Below are positions 1 to 5,698 of a DNA stretch of 5,733 nt, piece by piece (within the stretch, counting starts at the first letter, position 1; the number at the start of each line of letters is the position of its first letter). Under the pieces are notes generated by a model, which was not told the DNA's origin, did no database searches, and saw only the letters and a list, made by a program, of their open reading frames with translations. Position numbers and translations under genes: made by a program. Source of the stretch: Pseudomonadota bacterium (GTDB lineage Bacteria; Pseudomonadota; Alphaproteobacteria; Azospirillales; Azospirillaceae); assembly GCA_023412175.1 (NCBI GenBank), contig JAEYOB010000376.1:1-5733 (forward strand). The letters are read 5' to 3'.

Positions 1-469
1 GTGCCAGGTTGGCGTTGGCATGGGCGAGCAGCGCGGCGATCTCGGCGTTCGCTCCGGGCGTGCCCGACGGCGTTCCGGCCGCCCCGGGCGCCCGAGCCAC
101 GACCGGATCCCGAACGCGCACCGGAACTCTGGCCACCTGGGTGAAGGCAGCCGCGAGTTCATGCAGCGTCATCGGCACCTGGGTGACGTAGCTGAAGCCA
201 GCTGGGGCTTCCAGCCGGGCAGGCAGGGGATCTCCGTTCGACGTCGGCGTGAAGACGGTTCCGCCGTAGGCGCCGCGATGTTCCCGCACCGGATCGGCCG
301 AGGCGCGCCGTCCCGGCTCCTGTGCGTGCTCCGCCAGCACCGCCGCGCCGAGTGCCTGGCCGGTGGCGGCTTTCTTCGCGTCGAGAGCGGTGCAGCCGGA
401 CAAAACGGCGGCCGCGGTTCCGGCCAGCAGGGAAAGCCGGAAGAAACGAACAAGCATGGAACAAGCCAC
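1..469 (-). CDS. pilN: PilN-like type IVB pilus secretin lipoprotein, N-terminal part (runs off the left edge)
   Basis: This is probably the outer-membrane secretin of a type IVB pilus, which forms the multimeric channel for the pilus. About 156 residues are visible; R64 PilN is roughly 560, so most of it, including the secretin core, lies outside the window. The N-terminus has a basic stretch, a hydrophobic segment and a lipobox L-S-G-C with Cys26, so it should be a lipoprotein. Further on, a segment ending FSYVTQVPMTLHELAAAFTQ followed by VARVPVRV resembles the N0-type domain of PilN/secretin proteins. I chose GTG at 469 because GGAGG (475-479) lies 5 nt upstream. An in-frame ATG at 457 keeps the same lipobox but would be 17 nt from that site. 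The start is one nucleotide after the stop of the upstream TcpQ-domain gene, so translation is probably coupled. A low-complexity Ala/Gly/Pro/Thr stretch follows near residues 120-140. The identification rests on motif pattern and gene order, not on a database search. Confidence 0.72.
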   Translation of the reverse strand, partial: MACSMLVRFFRLSLLAGTAAAVLSGCTALDAKKAATGQALGAAVLAEHAQEPGRRASADPVREHRGAYGGTVFTPTSNGDPLPARLEAPAGFSYVTQVPMTLHELAAAFTQVARVPVRVRDPVVARAPGAAGTPSGTPGANAEIAALLAHANANLA

Positions 470-470
470 A

Positions 471-1415
471 TCAGCCTCCGGTGTCGTCGGTCGCGGGCAC
501 GACGACGAGCGTCCGCTGCTCCGGCCAGGAATCACCGACCGGCCGCAGCGGCGCGCCACGGAACGCGAGCAGTGCCTCGCGCACGGCGGCCCGGACATCG
601 AGATCTCCCGGCAGGCTGACGTCGACCTCCCATTCGTAGGACCCCGGGATCTTCCACACGAGCCGCCAGCACGCGCTCGACAGCCATCGGCGCAGGACGG
701 CCTCCAGGCTCTCGCCTTGACGAGCCCACCATTTGTCCGGAGGCGCGGGTTCGCAATCCAACGGCGGTTTGACCGGCTCTGCCGCGGGAGATGGGGGTGT
801 CAGCTGGATCGGAGCCGACACTTTCTGCGCCAGCGCCGCCATCTGCAGATTCAGGCGGTCGAGCTGGGCACCGACGGAGCTGGTCGCGGCGAGCACACCG
901 GCGACCTGGGCTGCCTGGGCCGGCTGACCGATCCGCTGCCCGAGTTCCGCGGTAATCCCCGAAAGGGTATCGAGACGAGCTGCCGGGTCAGGGAGCGCTT
1001 CAATCCTTTGAGCAAGGCCGGCAACCGCCGTTGACGTTCCGACCTGCTCGACGATCAGGCTGTCGAGACGGGTCGCCAGAGAAGAGCCGGGCCCGGTCAC
1101 AAGCACGGCCCCGGTGGCGGCGGCAAGCACGACCGCCGCACCCGCGAATCGTTTCAACGTCCGGCGGCGTCCATGTGACCTGCGTTCCGCTAGCACGCGA
1201 AGCTCACGTTCCCGCGCCCGCGCCACCCTCTTGCGTTCGCGATCCTTGGCGCGAAGCGCTTCCTGACGGTTGATCACCACGTCGACAGGGGCCGTCACGC
1301 CGCGTGTGATCAGCGCACCCGCATCGGACCTTGGCCGGTCCGGCACGGCAGCCGGCAGCTCGACGTATTCGACGTCGATCAGGGTTGTCGAGGGGGGGTT
1401 CGTTACACCGCTCAC
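471..1415 (-). CDS. Membrane-anchored TcpQ/PilL-domain pilus assembly protein
   Basis: This 314-residue protein probably helps place or stabilise the pilus secretin encoded just downstream. The C-terminal part (about 227-308) fits the TcpQ pattern: a Trp-rich start WWARQGESLEAVLRRWL, then ACWRLVWKI, a YEWEVDVSLPGDL segment, and an ending with TLVVVPATD. R64 PilL and Vibrio TcpQ carry this kind of domain. The N-terminal 89 residues are polar with a highly basic helical stretch (50-89, many Arg/Lys/Glu). One hydrophobic segment (about 90-108) follows, then an Ala/Gln/Leu-rich helical region (110-200, possible coiled coil) and a short Pro-rich linker (202-226). This predicts a cytoplasmic N-tail, one membrane span and a periplasmic TcpQ domain. 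R64 PilL is instead a lipoprotein, so the anchoring is different. The GTG start is supported by GGAAGAGG (1422-1429) with 6 nt spacing. There is a C7 run at codons 6-8. Confidence 0.78.
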   Translation of the reverse strand: MSGVTNPPSTTLIDVEYVELPAAVPDRPRSDAGALITRGVTAPVDVVINRQEALRAKDRERKRVARARERELRVLAERRSHGRRRTLKRFAGAAVVLAAATGAVLVTGPGSSLATRLDSLIVEQVGTSTAVAGLAQRIEALPDPAARLDTLSGITAELGQRIGQPAQAAQVAGVLAATSSVGAQLDRLNLQMAALAQKVSAPIQLTPPSPAAEPVKPPLDCEPAPPDKWWARQGESLEAVLRRWLSSACWRLVWKIPGSYEWEVDVSLPGDLDVRAAVREALLAFRGAPLRPVGDSWPEQRTLVVVPATDDTGG

Positions 1416-1421
1416 GCAGGG

Positions 1422-1429
1422 CCTCTTCC
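1422..1429 (-). promoter_or_regulatory. Ribosome binding site of the TcpQ-domain gene
   Basis: The minus strand reads GGAAGAGG here, 6 nt before the GTG start at 1415. It is the clearest start signal in the window and fixes the start of the 314-residue protein. It lies 16 nt downstream (in transcription) of the 13-bp repeat array, so the array would be in or just before the 5' leader. Confidence 0.65.
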
Positions 1430-1445
1430 GCTTCTTCGCAGCAGA

Positions 1446-1497
1446 CAGCCTACGTAGTCAGCCTACGTAGCCAGCCTTCGTAGACAGTCTACGGAGC
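1446..1497. repeat. Four tandem 13-bp direct repeats with palindromic CTACGTAG core
   Basis: On the plus strand the units are CAGCCTACGTAGT (1446-1458), CAGCCTACGTAGC (1459-1471), CAGCCTTCGTAGA (1472-1484) and CAGTCTACGGAGC (1485-1497). The period is exactly 13 with no spacers. The two units nearest the TcpQ-domain gene differ only at the last base and the outer two diverge by point changes. The core CTACGTAG is self-complementary, so each unit could bind a dimeric protein. The array is the only clear element in the 276-bp gap 1416-1691 and lies 31-82 nt upstream of the GTG start. It could be an operator for the pilus genes, an iteron or partition-type site of a plasmid, or a slippage-prone repeat. 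The sequence shows the repeat; the role is inference. Confidence 0.85.
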
Positions 1498-1691
1498 GGG
1501 TCTTCCGGATTTCGAGCACCGGCGTTGCCGATCCTGCAGCGCCGTCGTCGGAAAACCGGCCGTGCGGAGTCTGGCTCGGAGCCGGCCTGCATGGCGGCGG
1601 CCCCTCCGAGGAAGCGAGCGCGATTTGGCACGCCGGAACATGAGGGACCGGCGTCGCAGATTGGCGCTGACCGCCCTCGCCTACCGTCGGC

Positions 1692-2291
1692 TCAACCGGC
1701 TTCAGCGTGGCGTCCGAGCAGGTACTGCCGCAGACGGCCTGTCGGCCAGGCATCCTTACGGGCGCTGGTCAGCGTGGCGGCATCGATCACACCGGCCTCG
1801 ACCAGCTGACCGAGAATGGCGCGGCGGCTCCGTCCCGCATCTATGCCGGCCAGTTCGCACACTGCGACGAAGTCGGCGTCGAGCTCAGGCGTGCCGCCGA
1901 TGAACCACCCGAGCGCTTCCGCCTGCACATGCGCCCGCCCCCAATCCTCCCCCCGCCCCTTCGACCGGCACTGGTTGCGCGGCACACGCCCGTAGGCGTC
2001 CTGAAGCGCCTGTTCGATCACCGCGGCACCAAGATGCCGCACGTCATCGCCGGTGGGCGGTTTGAGGGGAACCTGCATTCCAGGCGGTTGCTGGGGCGGG
2101 GCCCCAGGCGGTTGCGGGGGCGGCGCCAAACATTTCGGATCCGTCACTTTCGGACCGGACATGCAGAGCTTGAGGCCGCTGCGCGGCGCTTCATCGGCGA
2201 CAACGCATCCAGAGGAGGCAGCGGCTAGGAGCATCTTCGACCCGGCAAATGTGTTTCCATCCGCGGTGATTATCCGAAAATGCCGAATCAC
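1692..2291 (-). CDS. Unrecognised protein with Pro-rich linker, first gene of the pilus block
   Basis: I do not recognise this gene by name. The longest form starts with GTG at 2291 (199 residues); an ATG at 2234 would give 180. Neither has a convincing ribosome binding site. Near the N-terminus a hydrophobic MLLAAASSGC stretch looks like a weak lipobox, but it follows a polar region, so export is uncertain. A Pro-rich linker (about 57-81, PPPQPPGAPPQQPPG) separates this from a compact C-terminal part of about 115 residues. That part has the pattern AVIEQALQDAYG, then QAEALGWFIGG, DADFVAVCELAGID and a closing Arg-rich helix. The pattern E-A-x-x-W, then D-F-x-x-VC-x-LAG-x-D, recalls small hypothetical proteins common in alphaproteobacterial phage and plasmid regions, but this is from memory. 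It shares strand and order with the TcpQ and PilN-like genes, 276 bp upstream, so it may belong to the same cluster. Coding is supported by the domain-like composition of the C-terminal half. Confidence 0.55.
   Translation of the reverse strand: MIRHFRIITADGNTFAGSKMLLAAASSGCVVADEAPRSGLKLCMSGPKVTDPKCLAPPPQPPGAPPQQPPGMQVPLKPPTGDDVRHLGAAVIEQALQDAYGRVPRNQCRSKGRGEDWGRAHVQAEALGWFIGGTPELDADFVAVCELAGIDAGRSRRAILGQLVEAGVIDAATLTSARKDAWPTGRLRQYLLGRHAEAG
2080..2123. repeat. 24-bp period duplication encoding the Pro/Gln/Gly linker
   Basis: CCAGGCGGTTGC(T/G)GGGGCGG occurs at 2080-2099 and again at 2104-2123, with 19 of 20 bases identical and a period of 24 (eight codons). On the minus strand it encodes the PPQPPG-type units of the linker in the 199-residue protein. 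The in-frame period fits length variation of the linker by slippage and gives modest support that this frame is translated. Confidence 0.75.
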
Positions 2292-2484
2292 CCGTCCAGC
2301 CCGGAGCGATTTCGCCCCGATTACGCATGTATGTCCCAGGTGGAGGCGTCGAAAGCGTCACACCGCCTGCTGGTTGAACTGCATGCAGCGTCGTTGCTGG
2401 GGGGCAGGTATGAAAAAATCGCACTATATTTAGCCGGATTGTCGAAATACACACGCATCCGTTTTTAAGATGGGTGCTCCCTGC

Positions 2485-2516
2485 AACGAAAGCGGGCCGG
2501 CCGGCATTCGGCCCGC
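2485..2516 (-). terminator. Terminator-like hairpin reading leftwards
   Basis: On the minus strand, GCGGGCCG (2516-2509) pairs perfectly with CGGCCCGC (2499-2492) around a 9-nt loop, followed by TTTCGTT (2491-2485). A stable GC stem of 8 bp with a short, interrupted T-run is consistent with a weak intrinsic terminator. It would stop transcripts leaving the transposase gene before they reach the pilus block. The imperfect T-tract leaves open that it is only a structural inverted repeat. Confidence 0.45.
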
Positions 2517-2523
2517 ATGGGTT

Positions 2524-2535
2524 GCACCATGGTGC
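2524..2535. repeat. 12-bp perfect palindrome GCACCATGGTGC
   Basis: GCACCATGGTGC is a perfect palindrome. Its half CACCATG (2525-2531) recurs directly at 2538-2544, 13 bp further on. It may be a protein binding site or a remnant of a mobile-element end. It could also be chance, since nothing nearby explains it. Confidence 0.4.
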
Positions 2536-2563
2536 GACACCATGCCGCAGCCCACCATTTGCC

Positions 2564-2704
2564 CTACGTCCCATAGTGGCTGTGCACCCGACGCGAGGGT
2601 TCGCCACACAGCGGGCAGCTGACCGCTGACGATCTCGGTGTGGTCAGAACGATGACGCGCTCGGCGCAGGGGACAACGTGCTGGTCCAGCACGGGTCCGT
2701 TCAA
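2564..2704 (-). pseudogene. Truncated N-terminus of an ISL3-family transposase (zinc-ribbon part)
   Basis: From a TTG at 2704 the frame gives 46 residues ending in a TAG at 2564-2566. The visible core is a segment VLDQHVV..ERVIVLTTPRSS followed by CPLCGEPSRRVHSHYG. This matches the start of ISL3-family transposases, where an N-terminal zinc-binding domain carries CPxCG, then S-R-R-V-H-S-x-Y, normally followed by a second part and a catalytic DDE region. Full proteins are about 400 residues or more, so at least 85% is missing and the likeness stops right after the Tyr. The fragment is in the same frame as the Tn3 transposase and begins within a few codons of its stop. It is therefore a broken insertion sequence caught at, or interrupted by, the Tn3 element. 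The family call is from motif recognition only. Confidence 0.6.
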
Positions 2705-2705
2705 G
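2669..2705. repeat. Candidate terminal inverted repeat of the Tn3 element (transposase-proximal end)
   Basis: The plus strand begins GGGGACAACG at 2669 and ends GTTCAAG at 2705, a span of 37 bp. Tn3-family ends are usually about 38 bp, start with GGGG and close with a TAAG-like motif, and the transposase stop normally lies just inside. Here the stop (2723-2725) is 17 bp inside. The other end is outside the window, so it cannot be paired. A 15-bp inverted repeat GTGCTGG-T-CCAGCAC (2678-2692) sits inside it. The ISL3-like reading frame also seems to run through it, which argues against this being a clean transposon end. Confidence 0.35.
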
Positions 2706-2722
2706 ATACGTGTAAAAATCGG

Positions 2723-5698
2723 TCACAAGGGCTCTTCGAAGGGAAGAGGCCGTGGATTGAGCGGCTCTGGCAGGTCGTTCATGTCGAGGACGTATTGGCC
2801 GAAGCGGCGGACGTGCTCGCGCGTGTAGGGGCTGAGGCGGGCGACGAGGCTCGGGGTGACGGAGATGCCGTCCTCGGCCATGGACGATAGGACCGTGGTC
2901 AGGTCGGTGACGTTGGATAGCATGATCGTGTTGGCGACAAGGCTGGCGTATTTGAGCTGCTTCTCCTGTTCGACGGGATCGCCGCTCTTGATCACCGGCC
3001 CGCCGAAGGAGACCCAATCGAGGAAGTCGTTGTAGGCTTCGATCTTGGTCGTTTCAGCGCGGATGCTCTGGCGGATGTCCGGGACCGAAATGTAGCGCAG
3101 AAGAAAAAGCGTGCGCTCAACACGGCCAAGCTCACGGAAGGCGCGGTAGAGCCGGCTTTTCCGGTTGTAGGAACCGAGCTTTCGCAGCAGCATCGACGGC
3201 AGGACCCGGCCGGCCTGGATCGAGAGCACCACCTGCATCATGTCCTGCCAATGCGTGGTGATCAGCTGCCAGTCGATCTCGCGGCTGAAGAGGGCGTCGA
3301 TATGCTGGTAGCGGACGCCGTTGGCGGGCCGATAGAAGGAGACATCGGCCCAGTTGCGCATGCGCGGCATCAGCTTGATGCCGAGGAGACGACAAAGGCC
3401 GAAGACCGGCTCGCTCTGGCCCTGGGTGTCCGCGTGGAGGGTATCCGGCCGCAGTTCGGATCGGTTTTTCAGGAGGGCGTCGAGAATGTGGACCGCCTCC
3501 CAGACGCCGCAGGAAATGAAGGTGGTGAACAGCGCGATGTAACTGTCGGCGATATGGTGGTAGGCGATGCCGCCGTAGCCGCCATACCGGATGTGGCGCG
3601 AGCCGAGGAGATTGTTCTCGCGAAGCTTCACATGCGTGCCGTCGGCGATCGCCGCGCGGCCGTCGCCCCAATGCCGCGGCAACGCGAAGCGGGTGTATTG
3701 GCCGATCACGTCGGCCATCGCGGCCTCCAGCTTGTCGGCGTTGATGTGCTGGGCGTTGATCCGGCGCAGCGCCGGCGCCGTGGCGATGTCGGGGGCGTGG
3801 CGCGCGGTCTGGAGGGGGCCGAGATTGCAGCCATAGCCGAAGATGGCGAAGAGATAGCGCTGCACGGCGTGAGCCAGCTTGGGATCCGAACCGGACGGCG
3901 GGCCGAAGTGGCGGGTGTAACCGCTCCAGTGTTCGGTATGCTTGAGAATGTCGAGCAAGTGGCGTTCCGGCATGCGGGCGCGGATTTCCCGTTCGAAGTC
4001 CGCCAAGCCCTCCGGCTCGCGTGCTGCCTGCTGCTTTCTCAGATGGGGCGTGCCATCGGCGTCGAGTGTCAACTCGGTGTTGTTCGGGAAGTCGGCGTCC
4101 ACTTCGGCCGCGGTTTGGGTCAGCTGGTCTTTCAGCTGAGCGACAAACGCCTCGGCGTTCTCCGGCATGGCCAGGAGGCTGCAGTAGGGTGCCAGCCGTG
4201 GCGCGCAGTCCGGCCAGGGCAGCAGCTGATCACGGTAGTCGGCGAACGCCTCGGCGCCAACGACGTAGAGATCCCCGGCCTGAAGGGCGTCGGCCAGGTG
4301 GATGAAGACGCAGACCTCCAGGGCCCGCCGGTCGACAACCGGACTCTCCGATCGGCGCTTGACGACGAAGCTGCGCCACCGCTGCGACGCGAAGCCGAGG
4401 TCGAGCGCGTGCGGCAGGTTATCACGGCGCGACCGGCGATGCTCGGCCACCATCGTCAGCGCGTCCAACAGGCTGCGATCCTGCGTGGCGGATCGAATGT
4501 CCATCAAATCGAGCAGTCGGAACAGCAGGCTCCGGGTTCGGGCATGAATGGGCCAGAGCAGCGCCAGGTCGTTGTTGCCATGCCAAGCGGCGACGGTCTC
4601 GCAGTGCTCCGCCAAGCGGTCGATGCCGCCTTGTTCGGTCAGCAGGGTCCGGACGTGGCGTCCAAAGGCGACGTCGGTTTCCTCGGCTTTCGCCGTGTTG
4701 AGCACTTGCCCGAAAATGGCAATCAACCGCTCTTCGAGATCGCGGTTCTGGTCATGGAGGGCGGCGAGCTTTTCCTTGGCCGCCGCCTGGGTGCGCCGAA
4801 CGCGGCGGACCAACATCTCGATCAACTCGTCACGGCAGCGGGTGCGGGCCTGACGGATCAGGCTGAGCAGAAGCGTGTGCCGCTTGCCCCGCTGGATCAT
4901 GTCAAGAAGCTCGCCGGCTTCGAGCGCGGCGGCTTCCGCCGCGAACTGGCGGAGCTTGGTGTGGGAAATCCCTTCCAAAAGCCGGTCGGCATCGAGCAGA
5001 CCGGTCAGCCAGGCGAGGCGTTCGGTCCAGAGCGTGATCGTCTCGAAACGCGCCGGCCCAGGCGTCTGCTTGAGGCGATTGAACGGCGTGGTGGCGCCGT
5101 CGGGCGGCACCACCAGCAAGGCGTCGAGCACCGCCATGATTTCTGCCGACAGCCGTGCCGCGACACGCTCGTACATCCGCTCATGAACCCGGCTGCGCAG
5201 GTGGTTGACCAACCGGTCAAGGGTACTGAACGCCGGCAGGTCGATCGCCGCGCCGCTCAACGCCTCGATGGCCCGATTGATCAGGTCGGCCGGATCGCTC
5301 ATAGTTTCGGCCGCCGCGAGCACGGTGGTCCCGACCAGGGCCTCTCCCGCGTCGGCATAGGACGCGGCACCGAGATAGGCCCGAACCGCTGCCCGGTAGC
5401 GGTACAGGGTTTTGGTCCCGCTGTCCTCAAGCCGGAGTGGCGGAGGGGCCGTCAGCGCCGGTTGCTTCGCCAGATGCGTGACAATACCGGCGTTGACATC
5501 CTCGAGCGCCGGGAAGAAGCCGAGGTCCTGCCGCGTTTTTAGCAGGACGCGGAAAAAGGGCTGTGCGGCGACGGGTTGTCGTGATTCTCTCTCCTGGCAC
5601 AGGACACGGACTGAGAGGGAAGGATGCGGGGCTCGGACGAACGCAGCGAGGGTCTGTTCAGCTACGTGAGCTGTGAGGCGCGGGTTCCGCCCGCTCAC
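2723..5698 (-). CDS. tnpA: Tn3-family transposase (DDE type), apparently full length
   Basis: The protein catalyses replicative transposition: it binds the terminal repeats, nicks the ends and joins them to target DNA to form a cointegrate. It has 991 residues, within the usual 950-1010 for the family. The N-terminal region (about 1-170) has the family feature FFRVLLKTRQDLGFFPALED, followed by a long helical middle. The catalytic Tn3 domain spans about 570-965. The probable triad is D686 in AIADGTHV, D757 in LHADTQGQSEPVFGL and E887 in TTKIEAYNDF. The spacings of 71 and 130 residues closely match those known for Tn4430. ELGRVERTLFLLRYI and RFGQYVLDMNDLPEPLNPRP near the C-terminus are also typical. 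There is no internal stop, so it may be active. The GTG start overlaps the stop of an upstream frame (GTGA) and lacks a clear ribosome binding site. The frame stays open to the window edge, so the true start could be further upstream. The first 40 residues look less conserved than the rest. Confidence 0.95.
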   Translation of the reverse strand: MSGRNPRLTAHVAEQTLAAFVRAPHPSLSVRVLCQERESRQPVAAQPFFRVLLKTRQDLGFFPALEDVNAGIVTHLAKQPALTAPPPLRLEDSGTKTLYRYRAAVRAYLGAASYADAGEALVGTTVLAAAETMSDPADLINRAIEALSGAAIDLPAFSTLDRLVNHLRSRVHERMYERVAARLSAEIMAVLDALLVVPPDGATTPFNRLKQTPGPARFETITLWTERLAWLTGLLDADRLLEGISHTKLRQFAAEAAALEAGELLDMIQRGKRHTLLLSLIRQARTRCRDELIEMLVRRVRRTQAAAKEKLAALHDQNRDLEERLIAIFGQVLNTAKAEETDVAFGRHVRTLLTEQGGIDRLAEHCETVAAWHGNNDLALLWPIHARTRSLLFRLLDLMDIRSATQDRSLLDALTMVAEHRRSRRDNLPHALDLGFASQRWRSFVVKRRSESPVVDRRALEVCVFIHLADALQAGDLYVVGAEAFADYRDQLLPWPDCAPRLAPYCSLLAMPENAEAFVAQLKDQLTQTAAEVDADFPNNTELTLDADGTPHLRKQQAAREPEGLADFEREIRARMPERHLLDILKHTEHWSGYTRHFGPPSGSDPKLAHAVQRYLFAIFGYGCNLGPLQTARHAPDIATAPALRRINAQHINADKLEAAMADVIGQYTRFALPRHWGDGRAAIADGTHVKLRENNLLGSRHIRYGGYGGIAYHHIADSYIALFTTFISCGVWEAVHILDALLKNRSELRPDTLHADTQGQSEPVFGLCRLLGIKLMPRMRNWADVSFYRPANGVRYQHIDALFSREIDWQLITTHWQDMMQVVLSIQAGRVLPSMLLRKLGSYNRKSRLYRAFRELGRVERTLFLLRYISVPDIRQSIRAETTKIEAYNDFLDWVSFGGPVIKSGDPVEQEKQLKYASLVANTIMLSNVTDLTTVLSSMAEDGISVTPSLVARLSPYTREHVRRFGQYVLDMNDLPEPLNPRPLPFEEPL

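Larger units (their letters stand above)
2292..2563. other. Non-coding stretch between the pilus block and the transposon remnants
   Basis: I see no convincing gene here. The stretch contains an AT-rich island (about 2410-2470, roughly 38% GC against a much higher background), then a hairpin and a palindrome listed separately. On the minus strand the island reads TCGACA then, only 11 nt on, TATAGT, which resemble promoter hexamers but are spaced too closely for a normal sigma-70 promoter. It could still be the regulatory region of the first gene of the pilus block. A 62-codon plus-strand frame starting at 2280 crosses the island but has no other support. Confidence 0.4.

Noticed and set aside
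723..740. A 13-bp match (AGCCCACCATTTG) between the TcpQ-domain gene and 2549-2561, suggesting a second broken copy
   Set aside because: Translation of the second site in all minus-strand frames gives no TcpQ-like sequence beyond the match, and a single 13-bp match is expected by chance about once in a window this size.
20..1034. Plus-strand frames of 105 to 223 codons opposite the PilN-like and TcpQ-domain genes
   Set aside because: They are Arg/Pro-rich antisense shadows. The minus-strand frames have a lipobox, a membrane span, a TcpQ pattern and good ribosome binding sites.
1463..1753. 96-codon minus-strand frame overlapping the end of the 199-residue gene and running into the 13-bp repeats
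   Set aside because: Composition is low-complexity Pro/Ser/Arg, there is no start signal, and the stop arises inside the repeat array. The possibility that it is a frameshifted extension of the upstream gene has no supporting motif.
2409..2440. Promoter-like hexamers TCGACA and TATAGT on the minus strand, or TATATT on the plus strand
   Set aside because: The minus-strand hexamers are only 11 nt apart and no good -35 lies at 16-18 nt on either strand, so no specific promoter is called.
2191..2607. 138-codon minus-strand frame across the intergenic stretch
   Set aside because: No ribosome binding site, no family pattern, and it crosses the hairpin and palindrome and then overlaps the 199-residue gene out of frame.
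2430..3017. 195-codon minus-strand frame overlapping the transposase end and the ISL3 remnant
   Set aside because: It is out of frame with both recognisable proteins and has an Arg/Pro/His-rich shadow composition.
3251..5542. Long 763-codon open frame on the plus strand opposite the transposase
   Set aside because: High GC keeps the antisense frame free of stops. Its sequence is rich in Gly/Val/Ala/Arg with no recognisable domain, whereas the minus strand encodes an intact Tn3 transposase.
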